Source: Entoloma clypeatum (lineage: Eukaryota; Basidiomycota; Agaricomycetes; Agaricales; Entolomataceae). From it: DNA of 64,000 nucleotides. How positions within the stretch are numbered: position 1 is the first letter of the stretch; each line of letters begins with the position of its first letter. The notes under the pieces are model-generated. The model was not told the DNA's origin. It did not search any database and worked only from the letters and a program-made list of their open reading frames with translations. Location: positions 1,178,001-1,242,000 of the forward strand of contig OY751489.1 in NCBI GenBank assembly GCA_963565915.1, given 5' to 3'. Made by a program: the position numbers and the translations under genes. Below, in pieces: positions 43,152 through 55,252 of this stretch.

Positions 43152-43372
43152 GGGTTATTACCTAGAGACCCCATGTCACCCAAAAGGCTGGTGATAACTG
43201 GGTTGTTACCAGACGCGAGTATAACAAACTTATAAAGGCAATATATAGTAATTTTTACTTGGCTTATAATGGTTATAAACCCCCTTCGGTGATATCCTGG
43301 TGATCATCTGGTGATAACTGAGGCTCTGGTGACAACCAGCTTCGGGTTTTTCCAACATCACAATTGATGTCT
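43152..43372. repeat. Flank of LINE1 with inverted-repeat character
   Basis: CTGGTGACAACCAGCTTCGGGTTTTTCC (43331-43358, in part) is an imperfect inverse of GGGAAAAAACTGGCC-TGGTTACCAC at 40920-40944. LINE1 may have entered a small inverted-repeat element of about 230 bp. Confidence 0.35.
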
Positions 43373-43682
43373 TGTTGAAACTTTTCCATCACGTAGATTA
43401 GATTAGATTAGATTACATCACGTGACCTTTACACATCTTCAATTACATACTTATTTGGTTGGTACAAACAGTAGTACAGTATATAAGACCAGGAAACTGT
43501 CAATATCAACAAGTTGTCTCTTGACTCTTAACCAGCTCCATCGCTCTTACCAGCCTCAACCGCTCTCACCAGCCTCACCCTTTCCAATCCAAGTAAGTGA
43601 CTAGAACGGTTAAGTAGAGTACTTCCACTGTAGCTGTGTTGCTCAGTACATCTGCGGCTAGCGCCCAGGTGGAACTTCAACA
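43373..43682 (+). repeat. 5' LTR of C3
   Basis: 310 bp, TGTTGAAAC to GGAACTTCAACA, homologous to the C1 LTRs. GATTA repeats lie near the start and TATATAAGACC inside. Confidence 0.93.
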
Positions 43683-43695
43683 GGTTATGGGCCCC
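43683..43695 (+). promoter_or_regulatory. Half-tRNA primer binding site of C3
   Basis: GGTTATGGGCCCC directly after the LTR, identical to the C1 and C2 sites. Confidence 0.7.
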
Positions 43696-44039
43696 GGATA
43701 GCAGAGGGACTTGGGAACGCTGGCAACAGCGAGTACCTGCCCACTCTACCCTGGTTGGCAAAGAACCGATCGAAAGATCTAGGTTCTGAGTCATACTTCT
43801 TCACACATGAACCTGGGAACGTCATTACGCCAAGTACCTGTCATGAAGCGTCATTAACTTAGTACACATCATGTGGAAACGTTGATCGTACCTCACACAC
43901 TTCTGACAAAAAGGGTTTTTCCCACAACCGCTATTCCTAAAGGGAATATGTTATGAGGAATTATTTATTTGTTTTCTCTAAAAATCAAATTCATAAAGAA
44001 CATCACTGATTGGGAGAACTCCTTTTAGATTCATTAAAA

Positions 44040-46317
44040 ATGTCTACCTCTCGCTCTGCCCTCAACTCCATCGCCGTCTTTGACGGCATCGACTACCAAA
44101 GTTGGGCCGAGAAGATGAAGTTGTATCTTCTCCATCAAGGAGTCTGGCACCTCGTGTCCGGCGACATTGAGCACCCTGACATCAAAGACTTTACGGTCAC
44201 GGTCTCCACCCCTGCCTCCGCCACCTCGACCTCTGCAACCCAGCCTCCGGTCATCACCACCACCGTCGACCAGCCCGCCTTCCATAAAGAAAGGAAAATC
44301 TGGATTAGGGATGACGACATGGCCCTGGGTTCCATCCGCCTCAAGGTCTCCGAGGCCATCAGGAGACACATCAAGGACGCCAAGTCCTCGAAAGACACCT
44401 GGAAGACGTTAAAGGATTCTTATTCGAAGGTCTCCCCCGCCACCATATTTGGCGACTTCAAAGCAGCTGCCTCCTTCAAGCTGTCGGGTCGCAACCCCGT
44501 ACCTGAAATCGAGCGCCTCGGATCGCTCTTTGCTCGCCTCAACGACTCGGGCTTCGTCGTGCCTGATTTGATGCAGGCCATGATCCTGGCCAGTGCCATA
44601 CCCGATGCCTGGTCGTCTCTCTCCACCGCACTCTTCCAGGTCTACGACGCTGACGACTTCACATGGAAGGCCGTCACCGACAGCATCGTCTCAGAATACA
44701 GGCGCAAGTATGCGGTAGGGTCTACTCAGGCGTCCAACGAGCAGGCCCGGAAAATCTCTGGGACTAAGCGAAAGGGGCAAGACCCCAAATGGGAAAAGCA
44801 GACAGCGCCGAGTACCTTGCAGAAAAATGCTGACGAGCAGCCTAACTCGACTGACCCGAGTACCGCTTCCGAAAAGAAGAAGGGAAAGGGACGCTGGCGC
44901 AACCAGAAAAAGCACACCAACAACGCCAACAACGACTCCGACCACGCCGAGGAGATGGTTGAGTTCATCGCACCAGCCATTGAGCACACCCCTCGTCGTC
45001 CTGCTCCTTGTCCCCTTCCTCCTCGTCAATGTGCCCCTTGCCCTCTCCCTCCTCATCATGCACCGTCTTTCACCACCGTAACTGGTCGCGGAAAGACTTC
45101 CTTTACTGCACAGCCTGAGTCAGAAAGGATGCAGTCACTACTGCAATGCATGAACCCTCCTCCTTCCCAGTACACCGGGCTTCCTTCTGGAAAGCCGTCA
45201 GTGTGGAAAAAGAACGAGAGGGTGCGAAAGCTCACCCGAGAGATCGGCACACAACCCTCTGGATCGAACCTTCATATCTTGGACACTATCATCCCAGACA
45301 TTGACGAGAGGCCAGCAAAACAGCGTCGAGTTACTCCGCCGTTAGACCAATCGCTGAGGATGATGGACATCGACCAGGAGCGAATGGGGCCAGACAAGTT
45401 TGATTACGAGATAGAACTTGACGGTCCGTCAAAACCTTTTCTTGAACCTTACCAAATGCAGAAAGCTAATTATGCCTCTCAACAGACATATAATATATTA
45501 GCCAGTACCACTACAGAGTGTGTAGATCACTTCAGCAGTGATCTACACAAAAAATATATTAAACATTTTGCCTCTTGTACACACTGTAAGGAAAAAGAAC
45601 GCACGCAGTGGATATTAGACTCCGGCACCTTGTTACACTTCACCTATGAGTTTAAGGACTTCGCATACTATAGACCTCTCACGGTCAAGCGATTTGTCCA
45701 AACTGCAGCTAAAGGGAAGAAACTGGAAATATTAGAAGTTGGGGCCGTTCCAGTATGGCATACCCTGAATGGGGAAATTAGAACCCATCTTCTCAGACCG
45801 GTATTCTACATTCCAGACATGGACACACACCTATTGTCCCTAGGCATCTTTCTTAACCATGGTTACAAAGTAGACGGGACTTGTGGAGAAATCAATATCT
45901 CCAAAGGGCTGAGCAAAATCAAGTTTTCGCCCCACATCCTTGGTCAAACCATTTACTGGTTAGGCACTGAAATACGCTATGACCAGATCCATGCGATCTC
46001 AAGCAAAATCACTGTCGAAACATGGCACAAGTGTCTTGGTCACCCAAATGATCAAGCACTCCGAAAGATTCCCACCAGTACCAAAGGGGTACCTGGACAC
46101 TAGTACATGAGAAATCACAGGAAAGTTGCACAGGCTGCCTCAAAGGGAAAATGCTGAATCAATCATATCCCAATTCGATGACAAGGGCAACAAAAACCTT
46201 TGATCTGATCCATTCCGATCTCAAACAGATATCCACGGCATCATACCACAAATATAAATATTTCCTTATGTTTTTGGACGACTTTTCATCCCACGTCTGG
46301 GTCGTCTTGCTTAGGAA
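44040..46317 (+). pseudogene. C3 Gag-Pol N-terminal two-fifths
   Basis: ATG at 44040 (MSTSRSALNSIAVFDGID). UBN2-type Gag, protease with DSGTL in place of DSGAS, GAG-pre-integrase (TWHKCLGHPNDQAL). A one-base loss near 46090 shifts the frame. Integrase start IHSDLKQISTASYHKYKYF continues to VVLLR at the GD junction. It contains an insertion of Pro/Cys-rich codons near 45000 not seen in C1. Confidence 0.9.
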
Positions 46318-46719
46318 TGTTATGCTTAACAAACCGTTCCAAGGTTCGGGCAGAGTATGCAGGAAAGTGGAAAGGCGAAGAGCAAAGTGATTGCTAAATC
46401 TAAGGAATCTACTATAGTACAAGAGGTTTATATAGGTACTAACTATAGGCGGTAGCGGATGAGTCAGTACTGCGGAAGGCAGTGCGCATGAGTAAGGCGA
46501 TTGCGGAAGGCTATGTACAGTGAGTAAGCTGACTGCGGAAAGCGAGTCAGCGTGGGAGCGAAGTATACTAAAGGGGATGACGAAGTAATGTAATGAGTCA
46601 GACTGGAAATCGAAGGTTGCGAAAGTAGACATTAGACATAGTAAGCTCATAAGAGGGCGCCGAGTCGGGCTGATAAGTAAAAGATATGACGTGGTCCTCA
46701 TACCGTAGAGTCCGTAACA
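46318..46719 (-). repeat. 3' LTR of GD
   Basis: 402 bp, most similar to the 3' LTR of GA. The minus-strand hairpin CTCTGTG AGGA CACAGAG and polypurine tract lie just upstream (46720-46753). Confidence 0.92.
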
Positions 46720-46753
46720 TGTTCCCCTCTCCAAGCTCTGTGTCCTCACAGAG

Positions 46754-47125
46754 TCACTGTCCCCATCCCTCGTTGTTGCCGGGATCGGACCAGTTTGGAC
46801 TTTCCTTGAGGCTCCAATCATATATCAACTCCTCGTTGATGGCTACGGCGAGTTCAAGGCCTTTGATGGCCAGCCGAATGCGTCGATTTTCGATGACGAG
46901 GGTGCTGGTGTAATTCCCAAGGATTTGTTTCTCTTCGGGAGTCGGGGCGATGAAGAGATTGGACAACGAATGAAGTCGAATATTCATCTGGCGATGAAGG
47001 AGATCGGCGAGGGAAGTTTCAAGGGCATGGATTTGGTCTCTCATGGAGAGCGCTTCGTTCATAAGGGCGGCGATGGCGGGGTTGATGTCGGTGGTGGAGG
47101 TGGAGGTGACGATGGTGTTTGACAT
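46754..47125 (-). CDS. ORF3 of GD, full length
   Basis: 123 codons from ATG at 47125 (MSNTIVTSTSTTDINPAIAA) to NNEGWGQ. It differs from GB ORF3 at a handful of residues (RQMNIRLHSLSNLFIAPTP). Intact in an otherwise truncated element. Confidence 0.8.
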   Translation of the reverse strand: MSNTIVTSTSTTDINPAIAALMNEALSMRDQIHALETSLADLLHRQMNIRLHSLSNLFIAPTPEEKQILGNYTSTLVIENRRIRLAIKGLELAVAINEELIYDWSLKESPNWSDPGNNEGWGQ

Positions 47126-47221
47126 GGCGGTGAGGATGGTTGAGAGGTAAAAGAAGAATGGGGTGGCTATATTGGGCAGGGAGAAGACTAGAGCGGGGAA
47201 CTCGGTGTGTGGTTGACTGAT

Positions 47222-47406
47222 TGTTATGCTTAACAAACCGTTCCAAGGTTTGGGCAGAGTATGCAGGAAAGTGGAAAGGCGAAGAGCAAAGTGAATAGTA
47301 AGCCTGAAACCAATAGATAAGATGAAACTGGCCATTAATCAGATAAGGCCTCTATGTCTTGTATCTTGTCTGAGCGATCAATGCCATGGATAGCAAATCC
47401 ATAACA
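47222..47406 (-). repeat. 3' LTR of GE
   Basis: 185 bp. The inner 70 bases equal U5 of the GA/GD LTR, but the rest (U3/R) is different and lacks AGATTTAGCAA. Confidence 0.88.
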
Positions 47407-48086
47407 TTACCCCCTTCTCAAAGGTTTTCGTCCCGAAAACAATCTTGAAAAAACAATCTTGATGTACCATTTTGCAACCAAGGTTTTCAAAAATTGCGCT
47501 TGAGATCGTTCATTGATTTCTTCTTCCAACTCCGTAGTGTCTCTCCATTGTTGTTCATCTTCCTCCTCCCATGCTCTTGTTGTTCGTCTTCATCCTCCAA
47601 TCTCCATCGTCATCCAACTCCATCATCCAACTCCATTGCTTGATTCCATCATCCAACTCTGTCGTTGTTCCTCTTCATCCTCCATCTTCGACCATTGTCG
47701 TCTTCATCTTCCAACTCTGTCATTCCTCTCCTTCGTTGGCTCTCCCATCCTCTACCCCCTTCTCAAGATTTGGCGTCCCAACAAATATACATCTCCCCCA
47801 GGTGTTGAGAGTCCCAAAGAGATCCAAAGGCTCCGTTGGAGCGAAAAAAAATTCTGTGTTTTGCTCTGTTGTGACTTGTGGTGTGTCTTGCTGACCAATC
47901 TCTGGTGTGATGGTGCAATGCGCCAAGTGCCTTACTTGCTGACTTGCTCCATGAGCCTGACATGGCCTCCAAGAGAAAATGATATGCTGTCCAATACTGA
48001 TGGACCCTGATGCATGATGTGATGGTGTGATGTGCTGTTGCGTCTGTGATCTGTTGCTGATGTGATGATGCAATGCGCCAAGCGCC

Positions 48087-48711
48087 TTACTTGCTGATGT
48101 GTCTTGGACCAATGCTCCCTGAGCCTGACATGGTTCCCAAGGAAAACGATGCGCCGTCCAATAGTGATGGACCCTGATGTGTGTCTCCGATGAGCCATGA
48201 TAAGCTCCTGTTGCTCTTTGGTGGTGAAGTGGGCGTAGATCTGCTGCTTCGAGTAAGACGTGATGATGTGGCTCTGGGACGTCTCGATGTGAGCGTCCTA
48301 ATCAATCTTCTGATAACGGTTGTCTGGACACCGATAAACTCTCTGATCTCTGTGATCCGACCTGTCTGAGGTCCTTCTTGAACGCGAAAGCTTTCGAGTT
48401 CGTTCTGTCGGGCGTTGTAACACGCGATCTGGTGTTGCCGAGCAAGATGGATGCTCTCTGCTATCTCGCCGTGGGGGCGATGCTCGTCGTTGTCTAGTTC
48501 TTCGTCAAGCACCTGCTGTAGGATGCGACGGATCTCCGATTTGATGTACTGCTGGATGAGTGTAAAATCGATACTGTCTCAAGGACTTAGCTCCTCCTGT
48601 CGGGCTTCTGGCGTGCTGAATGGGTTACTGGTGAAGTCTTCAAAGAAGCGCAACGTCTTGACTCGTCTGGTAGTTGCTCTCTTCGCTCTGGGCGAACCTA
48701 ACGAGATTTAG
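48087..48711 (-). pseudogene. GE leader-gag fragment
   Basis: Reads IRRILQQVLDEELDNDEHRP to EIREFIGVQTTVIRRLIR as in GB. Gypsy homology ends near 48213, after the FTTKEQQ-equivalent. The rest of the frame is unrelated. Confidence 0.6.
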
Positions 48712-48716
48712 CAACT

Positions 48717-48901
48717 TGTTATGCTTAACAAACCGTTCCAAGGTTCGGGCAGAGTATGCAGGAAAGTGGAAAGGCGAAGAGCAAAGTGAATAGTAAGCCT
48801 GAAACCAATAGATAAGATGAAACTGGCCATTAATCAGATAAGGCCTCTATGTCTTGTATCTTGTCTGAGCGATTGATGCCATGGATAGCGAATCCATAAC
48901 A
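48717..48901 (-). repeat. 5' LTR of GE
   Basis: Partner of 47222-47406. AGTTGCTAAATCT (minus strand) still follows it, but its complement is not in this LTR. Confidence 0.88.
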
Positions 48902-48943
48902 CTGATGAGGTCGATACTGCCATGGGTTTTGAGGACTTGTCTT

Positions 48944-49689
48944 TTATTGTGGTCGAGACGGGTTCTGCCGATGGAAATCACGGATCAAATCTTGAGCGTT
49001 CTGAACATTAGCTCGAGGTTCCCATGTGTTCTCTTCTGGGCCATATCCTTCCCACTGGACGAGGTACTGGATCTTTCCGCGGAACTTTTGAGAGTCCAGG
49101 ATCGTAGACACATGGTACTCTTCTCGTCCTTCGACAATGATTGGATCAGGGGCTGGTTTCTCTTTCTGGATGGCGTACTTCGGAGTTTCATATGGTGACA
49201 ACAGGGTCTCGTTGAACACAGGGTGAATCATCTTCCAAGTCTTCGGAAGATCAAGAAGGTACACGCTAGCTCCTTTCTTCTCTAGGACTTTGAATGGTCC
49301 ATGTCGGAGTGCATCAAGTTTCTTTGAGGGGCGATCGGTCCTGATGTTAGTCCCTTCCAGCCACACCTTGTCTCCGATACGGTAGTCCCGAGACGGACTT
49401 CGCCATGTGTCAACTGTCTTCTTCATCTGATCCTGTGCTTGTTTCAGCGCGGCATTGGCTTCTTCTTGTGCCTGTTTAAGTTTTTTCAAGAAGTCATTGG
49501 CAGCCGGATTAGTATCTTCTAACACGAGCTCTCCCTTCCACGGATGTAAACCGTAGTTGAGGTAGAATGGGGTGTGCTTCGTTGCCTGATGTTCTTTGTC
49601 ATTGTACTGGAACTCTGTGATTGTGATCCATTCAGCCCAATCATCCTGTAGATGGTTGACAGAATGCTTCTGTTTTCTGATGCGATCCA
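48944..49689 (-). pseudogene. GD integrase C-terminus and chromodomain
   Basis: VNHLQDDWAEWITITEFQYN to VQWEGYGPEENTWEP and NPSRPQ. An 11-base loss near 49662 (after the KQKHS motif) shifts the frame at the junction. Confidence 0.88.
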
Positions 49690-50950
49690 GATCAACGGAC
49701 ATCTGGGCAACACAAAGAGGACATTACATGTCACATGGGTCGAGTCTAACCAGGGGGGTCTCTCCCTGGCAACCGATGAGGTGCCTAACAATAACAACCT
49801 CAAAGTTTTCCAAAACCTTTTCGAGTCCAAGCTTGCCGCTAGCGCTCAATCGGCCCCTGACACTGAGCTTCGAGTGGAGGTCCCCACCTCCAAATCAAGC
49901 CTCAAAATCTGCAATTTCCTGTACTACGGACTCACCCCACAATGCGACCCGAAGTCTGGCCATCTCGTTCCCCTCTCGGAGAGCCAGGTGGCCAACATCA
50001 TGTCGTCTGCCCCCTTTGCCCGCGACTTCTCCTATTATGAGAACTTGAAGCCCCGCCACACCAGAAACTCCCTGTTGTCTAGCACCGGGACAATTTGGTT
50101 CGACATTGAAGACTCCCACATGTTATGCTTAACAAACTGTTCCAAGGTTCGGGCAGAGTATGCAGGAAGTGGAAAGGCAAAGAGCAATGTGATTGCTAAA
50201 TCTAAGGAATCTACTCTAGTACAAGGGGTTTATATAGGTACTGACTATAGGTGGTAGCGGATGAGTCAGTACTGCAGAAGGCAGTGCACATGAGTAAGGC
50301 AACTGCGGAAGGCTATGTACAATGAGTCATACATACTGCGGAGCTGAGTAAAGCTACTGCGGAATGAGTCAGAGCGGCAGCAAAGGGAATGGAAATAGAT
50401 GTTGCGACATAATGTATTTGTAAGAGGGCGCTGAGTTGGGTCGATAAGTAAAAGTGATGTCCACATACCGTAGAACCTGTAACACCACGGGGGTCTCATC
50501 CTCAAGAATCTTGCTGGGAAGGCCTTCATGTATGGCCCCTACCGTCTTGTCCTTAACCCTGCTGAGAAGAAGGTCAGAGTGCCTCAATGCAACCACTGCT
50601 GGCGATTTGGCCACCCATCCAATGCACGGATATGCCCAATCAAAAGCAAGCTCTGTCCCATCTGCGGCGAACCCCACACCATCGAATTTCATTGCACCCT
50701 CGCCTCCTGCTGCCATGGGAATGCAAAGGCTAACCCCCCAGTCCCTCCCACCCCCAATGGGAAGGAGTGTGAACATGCAGGACACTGCATCAACTGCAAA
50801 GGTGACCACCGCACAGATGACCATGTATGCAAATACTGGAAAAGCTGGTTCAATCCCGATTGGATCTGGCGCTGTTACCAAGAAGCAAACATAAGTGCGG
50901 ACTTTACCCACTTCTTTGAATCTAATCCCTCGCCTCGTCCAGCTGACTGA
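49690..50950 (+). pseudogene. LINE2 ORF1 (Gag-like, zinc knuckles), split by a solo LTR
   Basis: Before the LTR: QINGHLGNTKRTLHVTW to GTIWFDIEDSH. After it: GGLILKNLAGKAFMYGPYRL, then cysteine knuckles CNHCWRFGHPSNARIC, CPICGEPHTIEFHC and CINCKGDHRTDDHVC. The frame rejoins through the LTR duplication. The product would bind LINE RNA. The start is missing. Confidence 0.85.
50121..50484 (-). repeat. Solo gypsy LTR in LINE2 ORF1
   Basis: 364 bp, TGTTATGCTTAACA to ACCTGTAACA, same family as GC. Flanks CCACA and CCACG agree at four of five bases. Confidence 0.88.
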
Positions 50951-50999
50951 GACAATCACCACATTCAATCAAACGTAGTCATATGTTAAGTACAACTAT

Positions 51000-53900
51000 G
51001 AATAAATATGAGGGTTTGCGTATCCGCTCCCAGAACGTTTACTGAAAGAGGGTTCTCCTCTCAACGATGTTAGAGCATCATAAAGATAACCTTGACATCA
51101 TCTTTGTGCAAGAGCCCCCCTGGGCTACCATTAGACATGTCGCATCCATGATGAGTAAAGACGGTGAGCCCCTCATGCCTCTACCACTCAGAACCCATCC
51201 TTGATCCGTCCAATTCAGAGGAAGATCTTTGACCCCACACCATTGTTTATGTTCATAGGTGATGCACCACTATGAAACCTAAGCTTTGCTCTGACATCAT
51301 TTGTCATTGAGATGTCAACCTTCTTGCGTTGTCTGTCCCTGAGGGCCAGATCAACCTAATTAATGCCTACTCGGATGCGCAGGGCACTGCCATACATATC
51401 CTTGCTACCCTTGGAACATCCCTCCCTCCCATTCGGTACCTAGGCAGTGATTTTAATTGCCCCTCACTGTTATGGGACCCTGAAGTGATGTGCCACAACC
51501 ACAATGTGTCCCTCCTCTCAGACTTCGCATTCTCTCATGGTCTTGTTCATCATAGGACTGGGTTCACCCACTTCTCTAAGAATAACAATGCCCCGTCCAT
51601 AATCATAATCAATCTGGTCTTCCTCCCCAACACGGACAAAGACTCAATCATTAAGCTTGGGAGCCCAGACGAGTCACATCACTGCTCAATCATCACCCTC
51701 CTCAGATCCCCCCTCATTAATGCGAAGGAACATTACTGTATAGTACCAGACTCAGAAGAGGAAACTCATTTCTTGTCCGCACTCACGGAATCCGTTGCCT
51801 CCATCCCTATCCCGGCCACGGCTTTTAGGGAGGACATCACTAGTATTACCCAGAAGGTCCAGGAGCTCATCCTGGTTGAGTGGACCAAGTTCTCTTGCTC
51901 TCCCCAGGACTCATTCTGGTCAAAGGGCTGGTGGGATGCGGGCTGCAAGGCCGGGTGGTGCACCTACTCCAACTCAGGTAAGACAGACCAAGACTGGCGC
52001 AATATGCATAAAATCATTTGCACTGCTAAACGGAACTTCTTCAACAAGAAAATTGACAAAGTCTCCAACAAAAACAAGCGTCCATGGGACCTTACTTCTT
52101 GAGTCGGCCCATGGAAGAATGCCTCTCCTGAGGCTATTATTTTTGAAGGCAAGACCTGTTCCACGACTGCCGAGACCTGTGATGCCTTTCACAAGTCTTT
52201 TCAGTCTGCTGAAGCGCGCCCTGTCAACCCCAACAGGCTGCGCAGTGCTCTCGAACCCCACCCCAAAAGGGCCTGGGTTCCATTCTCATCGCAAGAGGTC
52301 CTCCAGGCCCTGGCCATCTTATGTGGTCCCACCTCAAGTGCCTGATTGCACATGAGCACATCTTGAAGCTGTTTGTCTGGATCCTGAATGCCTGCCTCTC
52401 AGCGGGGTTCTGGCCTGACGCCTTCAAAATCTCAACAACCGTCATTATTTCTAAACCGAATAAGCCGGTGTATGACATTCCCAAAACGTTTTGTCCCATT
52501 GTGCTTCTAAACACCCTGGGCAAACTATTTGAGAAAGCTATTGCTAACAGACTCCAGTGGGAACTCGCCCGCTATGGTCTGCTACACCCAGGTCAATTCA
52601 GCAGGGTCCGACAGAACTCCACTGAAGACACCGGTCAATTCCTCACCCACCTCATCTGTGCGGGGTGGTCAAGAAAACTCAAGGTGAGTGTTATCGCCAT
52701 TGACTTGGCACAGTACTTCCCCTCCCTCAACCACTTGGTTATCTTGCTCATACTAGATAGAATGGGGTTCCCCGATATTGTCGTGGATTTCTTCTCCAAC
52801 TATCTAGTAGGGAGACAGACCCAATACGCCTGAGAGGATGACCTCTCAGACCTTTTCTCAGTGGACATTGGTGCAGGACAGGACTCTGCCCTCTCCCCTG
52901 TGCTATCATGCATATATCTCGCCCTGCTGATGTACGCATTCCACACAGAACTATCACAGGCTAGCCTCATCTCCTACGTAGACGATGGGACGATTATAGT
53001 CCAGTCTGAGACATGGAAAGAAAACCTCGCCAAACTAAAAAAGGCATACAAGTGTCTGTTCAAGTTGACTACAGCCCTAGGGCTTGTCCTTGAACACTCC
53101 AAGTCGGAGGTGTTCCATTTCTCCAGGAAGAATGGTGACGACAATCCCCCGGTTGATCTAGGATATGTGCCCTTCACCAGCGACTCCCCCCTCACTCCCA
53201 AGACCTTCTGGAGGTACTTGGGTTTCTTTTTCAACCATAAGCTACTCTTCACTGAGCATGCAAAACGGTATGCCACTAAGGCATTCTCTGCAATGGGAGC
53301 CTTACTATCTCTGGGAAACTCAGTCTGAGGACTCACGCCCAAACACAAACGCACCCTGTACCGTTTGTGCATTCTGCCAATTGCTCTATACGGTGCTAAT
53401 CTATGGAACTTCGATGGCGCCCATAATAAGGGAGTCATCAAGTCTATCTCCAGAGTACAGAGGTGCGCAGCCCTGTGGATCCTGGGAGCCTTCCATACCA
53501 CCCCCACTGGGGCAGTTGAATCCCTCGCTGGATTGCCTCCAGTGCACTTGCACCTAAAGAAGCTGTCCTGCAGAAACCATGTCCGTGTGCACTCTCTTGC
53601 ACCACGACACATGACCGTCATGGTCTGCGATGAGGAAGACCCCCAAAGCAACCATGGTACTCCCCGGAGTTTATGTACAACCTTAAATCCCCTCTCATCA
53701 ATATCTGGGCATACCGTGCAAATGTAACTGTCCCCCTATCACCCTTCAACAACTACAATGAACCAGGAAAATGTGTCCTCAACCGCTTCCCTGATCGTGT
53801 CATCCACAACATCACCCTTATCCGTGGCAAGACCGCTAAGGATCGTGCCAAAGCCAGGAAGTTGCGCCTTATCAGCCTTAATAAGGTGTTCTATGCCAAC

Positions 53901-54892
53901 ATCTGCTCTAACAAGTCCGCCGTCGTTATCACTGATGTGGCTGTTCCCTCCCTCGCGTCGGGTCACCAGGCTGTTGCAGCCTGGGAAACCTGGCACATGG
54001 GGTACTCAATCAACAAAGACTGGGCGGCTGGCAGCCTCACAGTCTCTGACGACACTGAAACCTCAGCCATCAGACATGGGCTCTCCAACCTGGTCAGTCT
54101 GCTATGGGGTCTATCACAATTGGAAGAAATCCACATCTTCACCGATTCTGTCAATGCCATTTGGTGTGCCACAGACCCGGACCTCCATTCTTCGCAGGCA
54201 ACTGCGATCGCTATCATCAGCAACCTGGTCCCTTGGTTTGAGGAACCTGGTCTGAAGTCCAAAGTCTTCTTTCACCATGTCCCTGACTGCTCAGATCATG
54301 GCTTCAAACCCCACCGTGCAGTGCACGACTTCGCCTCCTCAATTCGCATTGAGTGTGGTGAGGCAGCCTCGACTTCAACATGAAGCAATTCATGGACAAC
54401 ATGCTCGATGACTGGAACAACCTGTATCAGTCCCTCAAGTATGTCGGCTGTCACTACCAATTCCCGAGATCATGTGTCAGATGCCAAGACCATGCCGGGG
54501 CCAAATGTATGAAACCGTCCCACCTCAAGGGCGGCACATGGCTTAAGGATGTGGGTCACTCCCAATCCCTCATAGCTCAAATGGCCCGCGGCCTCACCAG
54601 TCATGCCCCAATTGGCCACTATAGACATAGGTTCAACATTGGTGACAAAATTGAACAATGCGACTGTGGATTGGGGTCCATTGAGGACTTCGCCCACATA
54701 TTCTACAAATATCTGCACCACCCCACCAGGCCCCCAGACATGCCCACCTTCTCGAGGAACACTCCCATCTGGGATGTCTTCAGGAAATTCATTACGGACA
54801 ACCCAGGGGCTTTTGCCTTTAGGGATTGTCCATTGCCCAACTCAACCATTGGCAGTAGTCACGTGGTAGCATGCTGGGTACATGTTACGGAC
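51000..54892 (+). pseudogene. LINE2 ORF2: endonuclease, reverse transcriptase, RNase H
   Basis: APE-type endonuclease pieces (LDIIFVQEPPW; GSDFNCPSLLWDP; SPDESHHCSII), RT fingers and palm (STTVIISKPNKPVYDIPK; FSRVRQNSTEDTGQF; VIAIDLAQYFPSLNH), the active site SYVDDGTIIV and the RT tail as in LINE1. RNase H (VVITDVAVPS; EEIHIFTDSVNAI) and CDCGLGSIEDFAHIFYKY follow, where the last Cys has become Tyr. At least five stops or frameshifts, including NSV-TGA-GL where LINE1 has CGA. Confidence 0.88.
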
Positions 54893-55183
54893 TCTACGTC
54901 TGACTCACTACCTCACTTCATCATCCCCTTTAGTATACTTCGTTCCCGCGCTGACTTGCTTTCCACAGTCAGCTTACTCACTGTACATAGCCTTCCGCAG
55001 TCGCCTTACTCATGCGCACTGCCTTCCGCAGTACTGACTCATTCGCTACCGCCTATAGTCAGTACCTATATAAACCTCTTGTACTATAGTAGATTCCTTA
55101 GATTTAGCAATCACTTTGCTCTTCGCCTTTCCACTTTCCTGCATACTCTGCCCGAACCTTGGAACGGTTTGTTAAGCATAACA
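54893..55183 (+). repeat. Shortened solo gypsy LTR near the LINE2 3' end
   Basis: 291 bp, TGTTACGGACTCTACG to GTTAAGCATAACA, duplication GTACA on both sides (54888-54892, 55184-55188). About 110 bases of U3 are missing relative to the 402-bp LTRs. Confidence 0.9.
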
Positions 55184-55252
55184 GTACAAAGAGGTGCAGC
55201 CCCCTCTGGCAAGCAAACACGACCGAAGGGTAAGAACCGCACAGGTGCTTCC

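Larger units (their letters stand above)
43373..46317 (+). mobile_element. Copia element C3, truncated by gypsy GD
   Basis: A 5' LTR, primer site and gag to integrase of a C1-like copia element. It is cut at 46317 where GD begins (flank AGGAA). No 3' LTR occurs downstream in the window. Confidence 0.9.
47222..48901 (-). mobile_element. Small non-autonomous gypsy derivative GE
   Basis: 185-bp LTRs (47222-47406, 48717-48901) and duplication CTGAT (47217-47221, 48902-48906). The 1.3-kb interior holds only the leader-gag fragment shared with GB (48213-48711), then unrelated sequence. That sequence includes a direct repeat of about 110 bp (near 47908 and near 48063, sharing GCAATGCGCCAAG and CCAATA-TGATGGACCCTGATG) and a CATC/TCCAACTC-rich stretch (47510-47760). 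No pol. Confidence 0.88.
46318..49690 (-). mobile_element. Gypsy element GD, 5' part lost, hosting GE
   Basis: Minus strand: 3' LTR 46318-46719, ORF3, chromodomain and integrase C-terminus. At about 49690 it stops abruptly against LINE2 sequence. The 5' LTR, gag, protease and RT are missing. GE (47222-48901) interrupts it between ORF3 and pol. Confidence 0.9.
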
